This document shows, one piece after another, positions 10,495 through 21,353 of a DNA stretch of 64,000 nucleotides (its first letter is position 1; each line of letters opens with the position of its first letter). The position numbers and the translations under genes are program-made. Source of the DNA: Vibrio sp. Y2-5 (GTDB taxonomy: Bacteria > Pseudomonadota > Gammaproteobacteria > Enterobacterales > Vibrionaceae); the NCBI RefSeq assembly GCF_014596725.1, contig NZ_JACVEG010000002.1, forward strand, positions 806,001-870,000, written 5' to 3'. The notes below the pieces were generated by a model, which was not told the DNA's origin, did not search any database, and was given only the letters and a program-made list of their open reading frames with translations.

Positions 10495-11244
10495 ATGAAA
10501 CTCGAAGTAGATACCCATACCCACACTTACGCTAGCGGTCATGCTTACAGTACCCTGATTGAAAATGCCAAACAGGCAAAGCAGAACAATCTCACTATGT
10601 TTTGTATGACTGATCACGCTGAAACTATGCCTGGCGCACCGCATTATTGGTTCTTTGCCAACCAACGTGTGGTTCCGCGTTTCCTTGAGGGCGTGGCGAT
10701 TATTCGCGGTATTGAATCCAACATTATGAACGTTGAAGGTGAAGTGGATATTCATCCTACGCTGGATGAAAAGCTGGATTGGGTGATAGCCAGCTTTCAT
10801 GAAGCGGTGTTTAAACCGTCTAGCAAAGAAGAGCATACTCAAGCATTGCTCAACGTTATCAAAGGTGGACGTGTTGACGCTTTAGGCCACTTAGGCAATC
10901 CAAACTATGATTTTGATTTTGAAACAGTGATTGCGAGTGCCGTTGAACACAACGTCGCTATCGAAATCAATAACAGCACTTTGAAAGGGCACAGTCGAGT
11001 CGGCAGTGTTGAGCGTTGCTACCAAATTGCAGAAGTCGCAAAACGTCTGGGCGCTTGGATAACCACGGGTAGTGATGCCCATTTTTGCCAAGATGTCGGT
11101 GTACTGACGAAAGCGGAACAACTTCTTAACAATGTTGGTGTTGATTCTAAGCAAGTAATTACTCATAGTGCACAGCAGTTCTTAAACTTTTTGGCACTAC
11201 GCGGTAGAGAGCCAATTGAAGAGTTTGCGGACTGGTATAAATAA
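10495..11244 (+). CDS. ycdX: PHP-domain phosphatase, YcdX family
   Basis: A 249-residue metal-dependent phosphatase of the PHP superfamily. The metal-binding motifs are visible in order: [13 protein letters not shown] at the N terminus, MTDHAE near residue 40, [10 protein letters not shown] with the conserved Glu, [17 protein letters not shown], and SDAHF near the C terminus. GTAAGGAAAG precedes the ATG. Members of this family dephosphorylate small phosphorylated metabolites, but the physiological substrate is not established here. The next gene, 53 bases downstream, may be cotranscribed. Confidence 0.9.
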   Translation: MKLEVDTHTHTYASGHAYSTLIENAKQAKQNNLTMFCMTDHAETMPGAPHYWFFANQRVVPRFLEGVAIIRGIESNIMNVEGEVDIHPTLDEKLDWVIASFHEAVFKPSSKEEHTQALLNVIKGGRVDALGHLGNPNYDFDFETVIASAVEHNVAIEINNSTLKGHSRVGSVERCYQIAEVAKRLGAWITTGSDAHFCQDVGVLTKAEQLLNNVGVDSKQVITHSAQQFLNFLALRGREPIEEFADWYK

Positions 11245-11297
11245 CAATAATGATTCTGGCTTACTAAAAAGTAAGACGAACACGGAAGAGAAAGTAA

Positions 11298-11684
11298 ATG
11301 AAAAAACTACTAACGATTGGCCTAGGGCTGTTGCTCTCAACTCAACTGTTTGCTGCTGACTTTGACCTTAAGGCGACAATGAAGCAGATGAAACAAACAT
11401 TCAAGCAAGCTGCGCAGGCTCAGACTATTGAAGAAATGCAGCAACCGATTATCGATTTAAATCAACTGATAGAACAAGCTAAGCAGGGTGACTATCCGCC
11501 GGAGAAAAAAGACATCTATCTTGAAGGCTTCAACAAGCTGACGGTTACTCTAGAGAAGATTGAAACTGAACTCCAAGCGGGACAGTTTGAGGCGGCAAAA
11601 GAGTCGTTAAAACAAATTGATTCGCTTCGCGAAGAATACCACGATAAACGTAACCCAAGCATTTGGAAGCGTTTGTTTGGCTAA
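11298..11684 (+). CDS. Cytochrome b562-like periplasmic protein
   Basis: A 128-residue protein with a clear signal peptide (cut after LFAA or nearby) and an all-alpha mature region of about 108 residues, matching the four-helix bundle of soluble cytochrome b562. The two haem ligands of that family appear to be kept: a Met at mature position about 9 (LKATMKQM) and a His near the C terminus (REEYHDKR). It probably binds one b-type haem in the periplasm; its redox partner is unknown. It ends before a strong terminator at 11729-11757. The family call is good; haem binding is inferred from the two residues. Confidence 0.85.
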   Translation: MKKLLTIGLGLLLSTQLFAADFDLKATMKQMKQTFKQAAQAQTIEEMQQPIIDLNQLIEQAKQGDYPPEKKDIYLEGFNKLTVTLEKIETELQAGQFEAAKESLKQIDSLREEYHDKRNPSIWKRLFG

Positions 11685-11728
11685 TAGCCAAAAACAATAA
11701 TGTTCCACAGCGTTGGACGTCAATATCA

Positions 11729-11757
11729 AAGGTAGCCGAATGGCTACCTTTTTTCTT
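11729..11757 (+). terminator. Terminator after the cytochrome b562-like gene
   Basis: The stem AAAGGTAGCC/GGCTACCTTT with a GAAT loop is followed by a T run. Confidence 0.9.
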
Positions 11758-11799
11758 TTAGAGAAACGCTGTTGAAGGCTTGATACAAGAAACTGTGTT

Positions 11800-11818
11800 G
11801 TAAATGATATCTATTATC
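11800..11818. promoter_or_regulatory. Candidate Fur box upstream of the PepSY membrane protein gene
   Basis: This 19-base stretch (AAATGATATCTATTATC core) matches the classical Fur consensus GATAATGATAATCATTATC at 14 of 19 positions by my count. It lies about 120 bases before the TTG start at 11941. The downstream gene belongs to a family commonly linked to iron or siderophore use, which fits iron control. Confidence 0.55.
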
Positions 11819-11940
11819 GATGCTATTTAAGCCTATGGCTGGTATAGTACGCGCCCATAAAAGAATACTTCTAATAATCATTAAAAAGTCACTCTTCAGG
11901 CATCTTATCTGGGTGCGTTACACAAAAAGGAAAGTTTACT

Positions 11941-13368
11941 TTGAGAGGTTCAACAAATTCTCAGGTTGCCGCGACTTCGCGTGCTAAATCGCTCTATTTT
12001 CTCACTTGGCGCTGGCATTTCTATGCAGGTCTGTTTGTTATTCCGTTTATCCTGATTTTGTCTCTGACCGGCTTAGTCATGTTGTTCGATGATGAAATTG
12101 AACAAGTGCGCTACCACGATCTTTTAGTGGTCACTCCGCAGTCTCAACAACTCGCAGTATCCGCTCAAATCGACGCTGTTCAGCAACGTTTTCCAGATTA
12201 TGCCGTCACCCAATTTATTCCGGCACCAACAGAAAACATCGCAAATAAGGTTTCCATTCGCTCACCAGAAGGAACTAACCTTTTCGCTACTGTAGATCCC
12301 TATTCAGGGCAAGTACTTGGCACCATAGATAGAAGCGAAAGCTGGTATTCGTTGGCTAACGGAATCCATGCCACTTTGTTGATAGGCGACTTAGGTGATT
12401 ACTTAATTGAAATTGCGGCAAGTTTAGGAGTACTTCTGCTCGTTACAGGCTTGTATTTGTGGTGGCCTCGTGACAATGCATCAAAAGCAGGGTTTCTCAA
12501 ATTAAGAGTGACTCAAGGGACGAGAGTGTTTATGCGCGACTTGCACGCGAACCTTGGTGGTGTGTTGTCGATTGTACTGCTATTTTTCCTGATTTCTGGG
12601 CTTTCATGGACGGGCATTTGGGGTAAATCTCTGGTTCAGGCTTGGAATACGTTCCCAACTTACTATACGTGGGGTGAAAAACCGGAGTCGACATTGACCC
12701 ATGCCAGTCTTAACCATGGTAATGAAGAGGAGATGCCATGGAATTTGGAGCTTGCACCAATGCCAGAATCCAAAGCTGCACATGACCATTCTGCGATGGA
12801 TATGGAAATGCCAGAAATGTCTCATGGTGCTATCAGTGTGGACAAGATAGTTACTAAGGCAAAGGAGTTAGGTTTTACTCAATACCGCATTTATTTCCCG
12901 AAAGGAGAGAAAGGGGTATACACAGTAGCTGCGAATACGATGGCTGGTGATATTACCGACCCACGCAACGATCGTACTTCTCACTTCGATCAATACACAG
13001 GTAAGTTGCTGGTGGATGTCACTTGGGCAGACTATAACTTGTATGCCAAAGCGATGGCGGCAGGTGTCTCATTGCATCAAGGCGATCTAAGTACTTTAAA
13101 TAAAGGTTTGAACGTGTTTTTTTGTATCGCCTTTATAGCAATAGCCGTAACAGGTGTTGTGATGTGGTGGATTCGCCGACCTTCAGGTAGAGCGGCGTTG
13201 GGTGTTCCTCCGCGTTTTGCAAGTTCAGGTATTTGGAAGACAGGCTTGGTGACGCTGATACTGTTAGCCGTTTTGTTTCCTTTGGGTGGCTTGACCATTG
13301 TTACAACTTTGATTTTGGATTGGCTGTTGTTTAGCAGGGTAGAAAAACTGCGTTTAGCTTTGCGTTAA
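11941..13368 (+). CDS. PepSY-associated TM helix protein (iron-regulated membrane protein type)
   Basis: A 475-residue inner-membrane protein of the PepSY-TM family, often found with siderophore reductases or TonB receptors. A first helix follows the SLYFLTWRWHFYAGLF motif (about residues 17-45); PepSY-like repeats with LVVTPQ and FATVDPYSGQVLG come next; further helices lie near 155-180, 200-225, 390-415 and 435-470. A central Met/His-rich loop (residues 275-298, HDHSAMDMEMPEMSH) could bind metal. Translation probably starts at TTG (11941), 7 bases after AAGGAAA, since no suitable ATG is near. It stands alone between two terminators, with a Fur-like box upstream. Confidence 0.85.
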   Translation: MRGSTNSQVAATSRAKSLYFLTWRWHFYAGLFVIPFILILSLTGLVMLFDDEIEQVRYHDLLVVTPQSQQLAVSAQIDAVQQRFPDYAVTQFIPAPTENIANKVSIRSPEGTNLFATVDPYSGQVLGTIDRSESWYSLANGIHATLLIGDLGDYLIEIAASLGVLLLVTGLYLWWPRDNASKAGFLKLRVTQGTRVFMRDLHANLGGVLSIVLLFFLISGLSWTGIWGKSLVQAWNTFPTYYTWGEKPESTLTHASLNHGNEEEMPWNLELAPMPESKAAHDHSAMDMEMPEMSHGAISVDKIVTKAKELGFTQYRIYFPKGEKGVYTVAANTMAGDITDPRNDRTSHFDQYTGKLLVDVTWADYNLYAKAMAAGVSLHQGDLSTLNKGLNVFFCIAFIAIAVTGVVMWWIRRPSGRAALGVPPRFASSGIWKTGLVTLILLAVLFPLGGLTIVTTLILDWLLFSRVEKLRLALR

Positions 13369-13392
13369 GTGGCTAGCTGAAAATGAGTCAAT

Positions 13393-13422
13393 AAAAAAGG
13401 TCAGAGTGTTCTGACCTTTTTC
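13393..13422. terminator. Bidirectional terminator between the PepSY gene and mgtE
   Basis: The stem AAAAAGGTCAGA/TCTGACCTTTTT with a GTGT loop serves the plus-strand PepSY gene and the minus-strand mgtE. Confidence 0.9.
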
Positions 13423-13442
13423 ACATCTAATCACTTATTCAA

Positions 13443-14792
13443 CTACAACATCACAAGACTTGCGGTACCTAAGAAGGCAAAGAAACCAACCACGTCGGTT
13501 ACTGTGGTTAGTATCACTGAGCCTGCCAGTGCAGGATCTAATTCAAACTTGTCGAGAATGATCGGAATAATGACACCAAACAGCGCAGCAGTGATGATGT
13601 TAACGACAATCGCAAGTGCAATGGTGCCGCCAATCAGTGGTGATTGAAACCAGAGTGCCGCCATGCCACCGATGATTAACGCCCAAAGTAAACCGTTAAT
13701 TGAACCTATGCCAAGTTCGTTTTTCAATAAGGCAAGTCGGTTACCGATGGTGATCTGATTGAGCGCCATAGCACGAACCATCAGTGTGAGGGTCTGACTC
13801 CCTGCAATACCGCCCATAGATGCGACAATCGGCATCAATACGGCTAGTGCTACCACTTCAGAGATAACATCTTCAAACATACCAATCGTGATCGACGCAA
13901 AAATTGCGGTGATTAAGTTAATACCTAGCCAAACGCCACGTCGTTTCGAACTGCGTAGAATAGGCGCAAAAAGGTCATCACCTTCGTCCATACCCGTACC
14001 CGCCATCAAACGGGCTTCGTATATCTCACGCTGAGTTCCCAGTGCAAACTGCCAGTCGATAATACCGACTAAGGTACCGTCATCGTTGACGACCGGCACA
14101 AGTGATTGTGTCGCGTGTTCCAAAGTTTCTACACCTTCGGCAAGCGTTAAATGCGCATTGATAATTGAGGTGTCTTCAAGCACGAGGGATTTGATTCGTT
14201 CCGAGCTATCCGCAAGAAGAATGTCGGTGTAGGTGACGATACCAATGAATTTCTTCTTTTTGTTGATCAGAAAAATATACTGAGGCGATTCATAGTGGTA
14301 TTTATCCAACAGCATTTTTGCACGAGCCACGGTGATGCTGAACGGAAGGGTATAGACTTTTCTGTCTGCCCAGTGACCAATTTCATCATCGCCAAATTCG
14401 TTTGCTTGGTCATAGAGTTCAAGTTCATCACGGCTGATTAAACGCAGAGCTTCGGTAACGATATCGTCAGGAAGTGAATCTTCCCATTCGATAAGGGATA
14501 AGTTGTCCAGCTTGGCGAGAGTCAGTTTCAGCTCTGTCTCAGAAAGGCTTTTAATAACGGAAACACGTACATCCGCACGCATCTCTGTTAACACATCAAT
14601 GTGCATTTCCAGTGGCAGACTACGCCACATTCGAACACGCTGTTCAACGGGGAATGCTTCGAGAATAAGCGCGATGGAGCCAGAATCCAGAACGTTTTCA
14701 ATCAGTTCGTTTAGAAGGCTAACTTGCTGTTGGTCATCATCTGCTTTTGCCAGCATCTCAATATGTTGTGCTAAGTCTTGATATTCGCTCAA
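13443..14792 (-). CDS. mgtE: Magnesium transporter MgtE
   Basis: A magnesium channel of the inner membrane, gated by cytoplasmic magnesium. The order is typical: an N-terminal helical MgtE_N domain to about residue 120, two CBS domains (about 130-250), a connecting helix, then five membrane helices from about 280 with the pore motif around VLMPIVASMGGIAGSQTL, which carries the conserved Pro and Gly residues. The start is uncertain. I favour TTG at 14792 because CGGAG lies 7 bases upstream and a TATAAT sequence (14822-14827, minus strand) would put the transcript start beyond a TTG at 14813. Confidence 0.93.
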   Translation of the reverse strand: MSEYQDLAQHIEMLAKADDDQQQVSLLNELIENVLDSGSIALILEAFPVEQRVRMWRSLPLEMHIDVLTEMRADVRVSVIKSLSETELKLTLAKLDNLSLIEWEDSLPDDIVTEALRLISRDELELYDQANEFGDDEIGHWADRKVYTLPFSITVARAKMLLDKYHYESPQYIFLINKKKKFIGIVTYTDILLADSSERIKSLVLEDTSIINAHLTLAEGVETLEHATQSLVPVVNDDGTLVGIIDWQFALGTQREIYEARLMAGTGMDEGDDLFAPILRSSKRRGVWLGINLITAIFASITIGMFEDVISEVVALAVLMPIVASMGGIAGSQTLTLMVRAMALNQITIGNRLALLKNELGIGSINGLLWALIIGGMAALWFQSPLIGGTIALAIVVNIITAALFGVIIPIILDKFELDPALAGSVILTTVTDVVGFFAFLGTASLVML

Positions 14793-15059
14793 CGTGTAAC
14801 TCCGATTAGCCAAGGTTGTAAATTATAGTATTAATGCAGGGGTAATATTGGCAACGTGTTGTTAGAACGGGCTTTTGTATTATAGGTATGAACAAATATC
14901 CCGCGTTGTTCCCAGCGTGGTTAACTTACCATATTCTTTTTAAAAGCATGGCTATTTTCGAAAGGCGTTCGGTATATATTTTTATGTAAGTGGTTAAAAA
15001 ATGGACGTAAAGGTATGTGTATAACAAAAACTAACAAGAAATTGCCAATTTTAACGATG

Positions 15060-15542
15060 CTACGGGAAAGGGATAGTTTCCTGATCAATGGTAAGTACCA
15101 GATCCTCAGGCGAAATGTCGGAGGTATTCATCATACGAGAAACTCGCTGGAGAGAGGAAAGAATCTGCGTTTGCTCCCATTGATCCAGTGCTTGAAACTG
15201 TTCAATGAAGTTATCTTGTAGCAGTTGCGGAGCTTGTTCTAAAACATTCTCACCTTCGGTTGTGATAACCGCATGCACTTTTCGTTTGTCTTTTGTATCG
15301 CGTTCTCTCTTGATAAAACCACGTTTTTCGAGGCGATCAAGAATGCTGGTTGCTGTGGCTTGGCTCATATTGCTGTTGATAGAGAGTTGGCGCAGCGTCA
15401 TTTTGGGCGATGATTGAATAGTCCGCATGAGTAATAATTGAGGACTGGTTAAGCCAAAGTTCTTGTTCAGTTGCTTTGAGTGCAGATCTATTGCGCGAAC
15501 AATTTGCCTTATCGAAATCAACACTTCATCGTGAGTACTCAA
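15060..15542 (-). CDS. MarR-family transcriptional regulator next to proVWX
   Basis: A 160-residue winged-helix repressor or activator of the MarR family; the recognition region MSQATATSILDRLEKRGFIKRERDTKDKR is clear. Translation starts at TTG (15542) after TTAGGAG with 6-base spacing. It follows proVWX on the same strand, separated by 98 bases and a hairpin. In other vibrios and marine bacteria MarR-type proteins (CosR/EctR type) control compatible-solute genes, so a role in osmotic control of proVWX is likely by context but not proven. A dyad upstream of proV (19006-19017) is a candidate site. Confidence 0.85.
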   Translation of the reverse strand: MSTHDEVLISIRQIVRAIDLHSKQLNKNFGLTSPQLLLMRTIQSSPKMTLRQLSINSNMSQATATSILDRLEKRGFIKRERDTKDKRKVHAVITTEGENVLEQAPQLLQDNFIEQFQALDQWEQTQILSSLQRVSRMMNTSDISPEDLVLTIDQETIPFP

Positions 15543-15569
15543 GTAAAGCTCCTAATACGTGTTTTTGAA

Positions 15570-15597
15570 AAGGGGGCTACTGGAAGACAGCAGCCCC
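15570..15597 (-). terminator. Hairpin between proX and the MarR gene
   Basis: On the minus strand GGGGCTGCTG pairs with CAGTAGCCCC (one mismatch) and is followed by CTTTTC. It could end or dampen proVWX transcription before the regulator gene. Confidence 0.65.
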
Positions 15598-15640
15598 ACA
15601 GACGAATAGAATCAGTTAACTCTATTTACAAAGTGTTTCG

Positions 15641-16648
15641 TTACATAGCGGCTTTTTTGGCAGTCTCAATCCATGAATCGAACGTTTTCTGGTTCGCTTT
15701 GATCCATCCATTCGCATGCGCTTCAATGTCTTTCCCAGAGTTGTGGCCTTGGCTCATCATCATGTTTTCAGCACTAACATCGTTGATGTTCAGCTTCATG
15801 ATTTCAAACAATTTCGCTGCTGCTGGGTTTTGTTCAGCAAATTTCTTGTTCGCTACGATCTTCATTGAGTTCATTTCGAAGCCATAGTTTTTGCCATTTG
15901 GTAAAGCGGTATCCACGTTTGAACGATCGCCCGGCAGTGAAGAGAAAGGTACTTCTAGCCATACCACATCTTTACCGGGAACCAATACGCCACTTACCCA
16001 GTATGGAGTCCAGGTGTAATACAAAATGGAATCGCCTTTTTTGTAGCGAGAGATGGTATCAGCGATGATCGCGGCGTAGTTACCTTGGTTATGCGTGATA
16101 GTATCTCTAAGACCGAATGCATCGATTTGATGCTCAATAACACTTTCACAACCCCAGCCTGGGTTACAGCCTGTTAGGTCAGCTTTCCCATCATCGTTGG
16201 CATCAAACAGCTTGGCGATTTTTGGATCTTTCAACTGTTCAATATTGGTGATGTTGTATTTTTCAGCGGTTTTCTTGTCAATCAAGTAACCTTGAGCGGC
16301 ACCAGAAATATACTCACCTTTACGATAGAACTTGTCGTAACCGCCAGAAGCTTTAAATTTGTCATCATGTAGTGGTGCCCAGTTAACGGCTAAGTAAGTA
16401 GCGTCGCCTTCCGCTATAGACGTATAACCAACGTTGTAGTCCACTTCTTTGGTGGGCTTCACATCGTATCCAAGCGCTTCCATGGCTTTGTTAACGATTA
16501 AAGTTTGGAACGTTTCTTCCGCTACTGTCGACTGTACTGGCTGGACTGATATACCTTCACCGGGTAAAGACGCTGAATATGCGGATGCGCTCATAATTGA
16601 ACTCATTGCAATACTGCTGGTTAACAAAGTCTTCCATGTTAATTTCAT
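15641..16648 (-). CDS. proX: Glycine betaine/proline betaine ABC transporter, periplasmic binding protein ProX
   Basis: Binds quaternary ammonium osmolytes in the periplasm and delivers them to ProW. It is 335 residues long, with a signal peptide to about residue 25 (SASAYSAS). The ProX-specific motif [10 protein letters not shown], with two cysteines, is present, as are Trp-rich segments ([19 protein letters not shown]) that fit an aromatic cage for the cationic head group. Its ATG overlaps the proW stop (ATGA), with AGGAG inside the end of proW. It is the third gene of proV-proW-proX. Confidence 0.95.
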   Translation of the reverse strand: MKLTWKTLLTSSIAMSSIMSASAYSASLPGEGISVQPVQSTVAEETFQTLIVNKAMEALGYDVKPTKEVDYNVGYTSIAEGDATYLAVNWAPLHDDKFKASGGYDKFYRKGEYISGAAQGYLIDKKTAEKYNITNIEQLKDPKIAKLFDANDDGKADLTGCNPGWGCESVIEHQIDAFGLRDTITHNQGNYAAIIADTISRYKKGDSILYYTWTPYWVSGVLVPGKDVVWLEVPFSSLPGDRSNVDTALPNGKNYGFEMNSMKIVANKKFAEQNPAAAKLFEIMKLNINDVSAENMMMSQGHNSGKDIEAHANGWIKANQKTFDSWIETAKKAAM

Positions 16649-17763
16649 TTCTGTTCTCCTAGTTTTTTGTTTCCTTCGGTATGTGTGAGTTTCCGTTTGA
16701 TACGGTATACAAAAGACGCAGGGCCTTTTTGATACCAGCGAGTTTTTGTATCGTTGCTCTCGCTGCCCACTTTTTGCGTAATTCGGTCGAGTAGAATGGC
16801 GAGTATGACAATGCCTAAACCACCAACTGCCGCCAGTCCCATATCTAAGCGCCCGATACCGCGTAGCACCATTTGTCCTAGTCCGCCGACGGCAATCATA
16901 GAGGCAATTACCACCATAGAAAGCGACAGCATCAGAGTCTGATTAATACCTGCCATAATCGTTGGCATTGCTAATGGTAATTGGATGCGATAAAGCATCT
17001 GTTTAGGGCTTGCACCAAATGCGTGTCCTGCTTCTATCAGCTCTTCGGGCACTTGCTGAATACCCAATATGGTTAAGCGCACAATCGGCGGCAGGGCGAA
17101 GATAATTGTCACAACGACGCCGGGCACGTTACCGATACCAAATAACATTACAATCGGAACTAGATAGACGAATGCTGGGGTGGTTTGCATTGCGTCCAGA
17201 ATTGGCCGTACGATTTTCGCGGCGGTATTACTCCGGGCAAGCCAGATCCCCATTGGTAATCCTATCAACAGACAGAAAAAGACGGATGTCATTACCAAGG
17301 CCAGCGTGACCATAGCCTCATCCCATGCACCGATAAAACCGATCACCAGCAGAGAGAAGAAGGAGCTAATGCCTAAACGAGGTCCCGCAAACTGCCATGC
17401 CAATAGGAACAGAATGAGCAGCATGATAGGCGCTGGAGTAGAAACGAGGGCACCTTCGAATGAACTTAGAATAAAGTCAATGGGTACTCTAATTGCTTGA
17501 AATAATGGGCGTCCATGTGTGACAAGCCAGTTAAGCGCGGTTTCAACCCAGTGGTCAAAGGGAATAATGGCGTCTTTAAATGGGTGCATCCAGTCAAATG
17601 AATCGGGTTGTGTCTGCGCAGCATTAAGCCAATCATTGCCCGCAGTGGTTGCATTTGTAGCCGTTGACCAAGGGTCACTGCTTGCAGCATCGGTTGCTGA
17701 TTGTGTCGCCGCTCCCCACGGGTCGGCTGTTTCCGGAGCGCTAGAAACGTTTTCTGTAGCCAT
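16645..17763 (-). CDS. proW: Glycine betaine/proline ABC transporter, permease ProW
   Basis: The inner-membrane permease of the ProU system, 372 residues. A long hydrophilic N-terminal region (to about 95, rich in Ala, Thr and Asp) precedes several membrane helices. The permease signature [30 protein letters not shown] is near residue 240-270, and GGLG motifs follow. It lies 2 bases after proV and overlaps proX by 4 bases, so the three genes form one operon. Confidence 0.95.
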   Translation of the reverse strand: MATENVSSAPETADPWGAATQSATDAASSDPWSTATNATTAGNDWLNAAQTQPDSFDWMHPFKDAIIPFDHWVETALNWLVTHGRPLFQAIRVPIDFILSSFEGALVSTPAPIMLLILFLLAWQFAGPRLGISSFFSLLVIGFIGAWDEAMVTLALVMTSVFFCLLIGLPMGIWLARSNTAAKIVRPILDAMQTTPAFVYLVPIVMLFGIGNVPGVVVTIIFALPPIVRLTILGIQQVPEELIEAGHAFGASPKQMLYRIQLPLAMPTIMAGINQTLMLSLSMVVIASMIAVGGLGQMVLRGIGRLDMGLAAVGGLGIVILAILLDRITQKVGSESNDTKTRWYQKGPASFVYRIKRKLTHTEGNKKLGEQK

Positions 17764-17765
17764 GT

Positions 17766-18953
17766 TTATTCCCTGTCTAAAGTTTGAAGTAAGCGAGATT
17801 TGGTAATGACACCAAAATACTGTCCTTGTTCGTCGACGACCGGTACCGCATAAGGTACTTCTGCCACTTGACTGATGAGTTCGCCGACGGAAACGTCAGG
17901 ATGAATGGTGATGGTGTCAGAAAGCAGGGCACTGCTGAGCGAACGTTGTTCTTTCTTCGCTTCATTCAAACTGTGAATGGAAACAATGCCGCTGAATTTG
18001 TTGGTTCTATCAACCACGATGCCAAAGTCTCGATCGTGATCCATGAGCAGTTGCAGTGCGGCCGCCGGTCCGTCGTTATCGTGTTTTTTAAACACTGCTG
18101 CGGGTTTTTTACGTGCTATGTCTTTGGCACTGAATACCGAAGCGACATTTACACCACGGAAAAACGAACTAACATAATCATTGGCAGGGTTATGCAGAAT
18201 TTCGTCGGGTGTTCCTACCTGCACCACCACGCCGTCTTGCATAATGGCAATACGATCACCGATACGCATGGCTTCGTCTAAATCATGGGAGATAAAAACG
18301 ATGGTTCGTTTGTCATCGTTTTGCAGACGAATCAGCTCATCCTGCATTTCAGCTCGTATCAATGGGTCAAGTGCCGAGAAGGCTTCGTCCATTAAGAGTA
18401 TGTCAGGGTCATTGGTCAGTGCTCGGGCAAGACCCACGCGCTGTTTCATACCGCCGGATAATTCATCAGGGAAAGACTCGCAATAGGCATCAAGCCCAAC
18501 GCGTTCTAATGCATTTTTTGCATTCTTATGTCTGGTTGCTTCATCAACACTGGCAAGTTCAAGTCCAAAAGCCGCGTTTTCCAACACAGTCATATGAGGC
18601 ATTAATGCGAAGTTTTGAAAAACCATAGAGATGTTTTGACGACGAACTAATCTCAGCTCTTGCTCTGAGACGTGGGCTATATCCTTACCTTTAATCAGGA
18701 CGTTACCCTTTGTCGGTTCAATTAAACGGTTAAGTAATCGGACTAATGTTGATTTCCCAGAGCCCGATAAGCCCATTATGACGAAGATTTCGCCTTCGTT
18801 AACACTGAGAGAGACATCTTTGACACCCACGGTTAACCCCGTTTGTTCAAAAATTTGATCTTTAGTTAACCCTTTCTTTATCAGGGGGAAAGCTTCACTC
18901 GGTGTTTCGCCAAATACTTTATAGAGGTTTCTGACCTCCAGCATGGTAGACAT
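17766..18953 (-). CDS. proV: Glycine betaine/proline ABC transporter, ATPase ProV
   Basis: The ATPase that powers betaine uptake. Walker A (GLSGSGKST), Q-loop ([13 protein letters not shown]), signature ([15 protein letters not shown]), Walker B ([13 protein letters not shown]) and the His switch (FISHD) are all visible, followed by a C-terminal CBS pair that in this family senses ionic strength. I chose the ATG at 18953: AAGGA is directly against the alternative ATG at 18962 but 8 bases before this one. It is the first gene of proVWX; the promoter should lie in 18954-19430. Confidence 0.95.
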   Translation of the reverse strand: MSTMLEVRNLYKVFGETPSEAFPLIKKGLTKDQIFEQTGLTVGVKDVSLSVNEGEIFVIMGLSGSGKSTLVRLLNRLIEPTKGNVLIKGKDIAHVSEQELRLVRRQNISMVFQNFALMPHMTVLENAAFGLELASVDEATRHKNAKNALERVGLDAYCESFPDELSGGMKQRVGLARALTNDPDILLMDEAFSALDPLIRAEMQDELIRLQNDDKRTIVFISHDLDEAMRIGDRIAIMQDGVVVQVGTPDEILHNPANDYVSSFFRGVNVASVFSAKDIARKKPAAVFKKHDNDGPAAALQLLMDHDRDFGIVVDRTNKFSGIVSIHSLNEAKKEQRSLSSALLSDTITIHPDVSVGELISQVAEVPYAVPVVDEQGQYFGVITKSRLLQTLDRE

Positions 18954-19430
18954 GTTTTTCATCCTTGTTGCTGTACGGTTTTGACGTGAAATATCAAAAT
19001 ATTTATTAGTACACTAACTATTATTTTTGGTTTTAACAAGGTTGAGTTGCGTAAAATTTGGAAGGTAATTTTGTAACTATATGAATATTAATAATTATTT
19101 TGTTGAATAAAAAATGAAAAATAATTTGAGTAAGAATGTTTTGTGTGGAAATTAAATTTCGAGAGATAAACGGTAGAGAAGGAAAATTAGAATGGATTTG
19201 TGCTCATAATTAAGGCAGAAATCTCCACCTGAAAACATAAAAAATGGAAGGCTTTTGAAACAACATTTTTGCGTTTTTATTAAAAACATTTACCCGTTGT
19301 ACAGAAACAATAAAAGTTTGTCTTAACGACAAATTATTATGATTAGACACACCCCCTATTTTGTCCGATAAAGCGCGTGACATTTAGGGTGTCAGGTGTG
19401 GCTCGAAGCCACTTCATTCTCTCTTAGTGT
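18954..19430. other. Divergent promoter region between proV and speA
   Basis: AT-rich DNA with no credible gene. Besides the dyad at 19006-19017, a small hairpin (GTGGCT/AGCCAC, 19398-19412) lies just before the speA start and could affect its translation. No clear binding site for a known regulator was recognised. Confidence 0.4.
19006..19017. promoter_or_regulatory. Dyad upstream of proV, possible operator
   Basis: TTAGT-AC-ACTAA is a perfect 5-base inverted repeat in AT-rich DNA, 53-64 bases before the proV start. It could be the site of the MarR-family protein encoded at the end of the operon. This rests on symmetry and position only. Confidence 0.3.
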
Positions 19431-21353
19431 GTGAGATTAAATGTGGAACAATCATCTAAATTAGATCGCGTACGTGCTGATTATAACGTTCATTATTGGA
19501 GCCAAGGTTTCTTCGGAATAGATAACCAAGGTGAAGTCTATGTGTCACCAAGGAAAGATGGCCAATATCAAACGCAATTGAGTTCAATTGTGAGTCAGCT
19601 AGAAACACGCGGTTTGAATTTACCGGTGCTTGTTCGTTTTCCTCAAATCCTGCATCAACGTGTTCACAACATTTGTGACGCATTCAATCAGGCGATTGAT
19701 GAATACGATTACCCGAATAAATACCTGTTGGTTTACCCAATTAAAGTAAATCAACAGCGTGAAGTTGTGGACGAAATTTTGGCGAGCCAAGCTCAGCTAG
19801 AAACAAAACAACTCGGTTTAGAAGCGGGCAGTAAGCCAGAATTATTAGCAGTACTTGCAATGGCGCAACAAGCAAGTTCTGTCATCGTGTGTAACGGTTA
19901 TAAAGACCGTGAGTACATGCGCCTTGCGCTGATCGGCGAGAAGCTCGGTCACAAAGTATTTATCGTACTTGAAAAACTTTCGGAACTGGATTTAGTACTG
20001 AAAGAAGCAAAAAGCTTAGGCGTGAAACCTCGCTTGGGTATTCGTATCCGTCTCGCCTCTCAAGGTGCGGGTAAATGGCAATCGAGCGGTGGTGAGAAAT
20101 CTAAGTTCGGCTTGGCTGCGGCACAGGTCTTGTCTGTTGTTGACCGTTTGAAAGCGGAAAACCAGCTTGATGCACTGCAGCTTGTGCACTTCCACTTAGG
20201 TTCGCAAATGGCGAATATTCGTGACGTGCGTAATGGTGTAAACGAGTCGGCTCGTTTCTACTGTGAGCTTCGTGAGCTGGGTGCAGACATTCAGTACTTT
20301 GACGTGGGTGGCGGTTTGGCTGTGGACTATGATGGTACGCGTAGCCAGTCTTCAAACTCAATGAACTATGGTCTGGTTGAATACGCTCGCAACATCGTTA
20401 GCACTGTTGGTGATGTATGTAATCTTTATAACCAACCAAAGCCGACCATTATTTCGGAATCAGGCCGTTCGGTGACTGCGCACCATGCAGTTCTCATTAC
20501 CAACGTAATTGGTACAGAAGGTTACACGCCAGAAGCGATTGTTGAACCAGAAGCCGATGGCCCAACATTGCTACAAAACATGTGGCGCAGCTGGCAAACG
20601 TTGAATGATGACACCGATGCTCGTGCATTGATCGAAATTTACAACGATACGCAAAGTGATTTGAATGAAGCACATATGTTGTTCTCGACAGGTGTAATTA
20701 ACCTGCAACATCGTGCGTGGGTAGAGCAGCTGTCGCTACGCATTTATCATGAACTACGCATGAAAATGAGCGCTAAGAACCGCTTCCACCGCCCGATTCT
20801 GGATCACTTGCAAGAGCGTTTGGCAGACAAGTTCTTTGTGAACTTCTCACTGTTCCAATCGTTGCCAGATGCATGGGGTATTGATCAGGTGTTTCCTGTG
20901 TTGCCTCTGTCGAATTTGCAGAACGTCGAAGACCGCCGTGCAGTGATGTTAGATATTACTTGCGATTCAGACGGTGCAGTTGAGCAATACGTGGAAGGTC
21001 AGGGTATTGAAACAACGTTGCCTGTTCCTGCTTGGTCAAAAGATACTTCGTATCTGATGGGCTTTTTCCTAGTGGGAGCATACCAAGAGATCCTTGGCGA
21101 TATGCATAACCTGTTTGGTGATACACACAGTGCCGTTGTGAATATCACAGACGAAGGCGAATCAGAAATCACCTTCATTAACGAAGGTGACACGGTTGAA
21201 GATATGATGCGTTACGTGCATATCGACGTAGATGCAATTAGAGCTAACTACCGTCAGTTGGTGTCTCAGCGCGTGGCTGAACACGAACAACAAGATGTGT
21301 TAGCAGAATTAGAGCATGGTTTAAATGGTTATACCTATTTGGAGGATTTTTAA
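19431..21353 (+). CDS. speA: Biosynthetic arginine decarboxylase
   Basis: Decarboxylates arginine to agmatine, the first step of the agmatine route to putrescine. It is a PLP enzyme of the alanine racemase/ornithine decarboxylase fold, 640 residues long. The PLP lysine motif is [11 protein letters not shown] (near residue 105), the glycine loop is [14 protein letters not shown], and [14 protein letters not shown] and [10 protein letters not shown] with the catalytic Cys follow. Translation starts at GTG (19431), or possibly at GTG 19443. The speB gene starts right after the stop codon, so the two act together. Confidence 0.95.
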   Translation: MRLNVEQSSKLDRVRADYNVHYWSQGFFGIDNQGEVYVSPRKDGQYQTQLSSIVSQLETRGLNLPVLVRFPQILHQRVHNICDAFNQAIDEYDYPNKYLLVYPIKVNQQREVVDEILASQAQLETKQLGLEAGSKPELLAVLAMAQQASSVIVCNGYKDREYMRLALIGEKLGHKVFIVLEKLSELDLVLKEAKSLGVKPRLGIRIRLASQGAGKWQSSGGEKSKFGLAAAQVLSVVDRLKAENQLDALQLVHFHLGSQMANIRDVRNGVNESARFYCELRELGADIQYFDVGGGLAVDYDGTRSQSSNSMNYGLVEYARNIVSTVGDVCNLYNQPKPTIISESGRSVTAHHAVLITNVIGTEGYTPEAIVEPEADGPTLLQNMWRSWQTLNDDTDARALIEIYNDTQSDLNEAHMLFSTGVINLQHRAWVEQLSLRIYHELRMKMSAKNRFHRPILDHLQERLADKFFVNFSLFQSLPDAWGIDQVFPVLPLSNLQNVEDRRAVMLDITCDSDGAVEQYVEGQGIETTLPVPAWSKDTSYLMGFFLVGAYQEILGDMHNLFGDTHSAVVNITDEGESEITFINEGDTVEDMMRYVHIDVDAIRANYRQLVSQRVAEHEQQDVLAELEHGLNGYTYLEDF

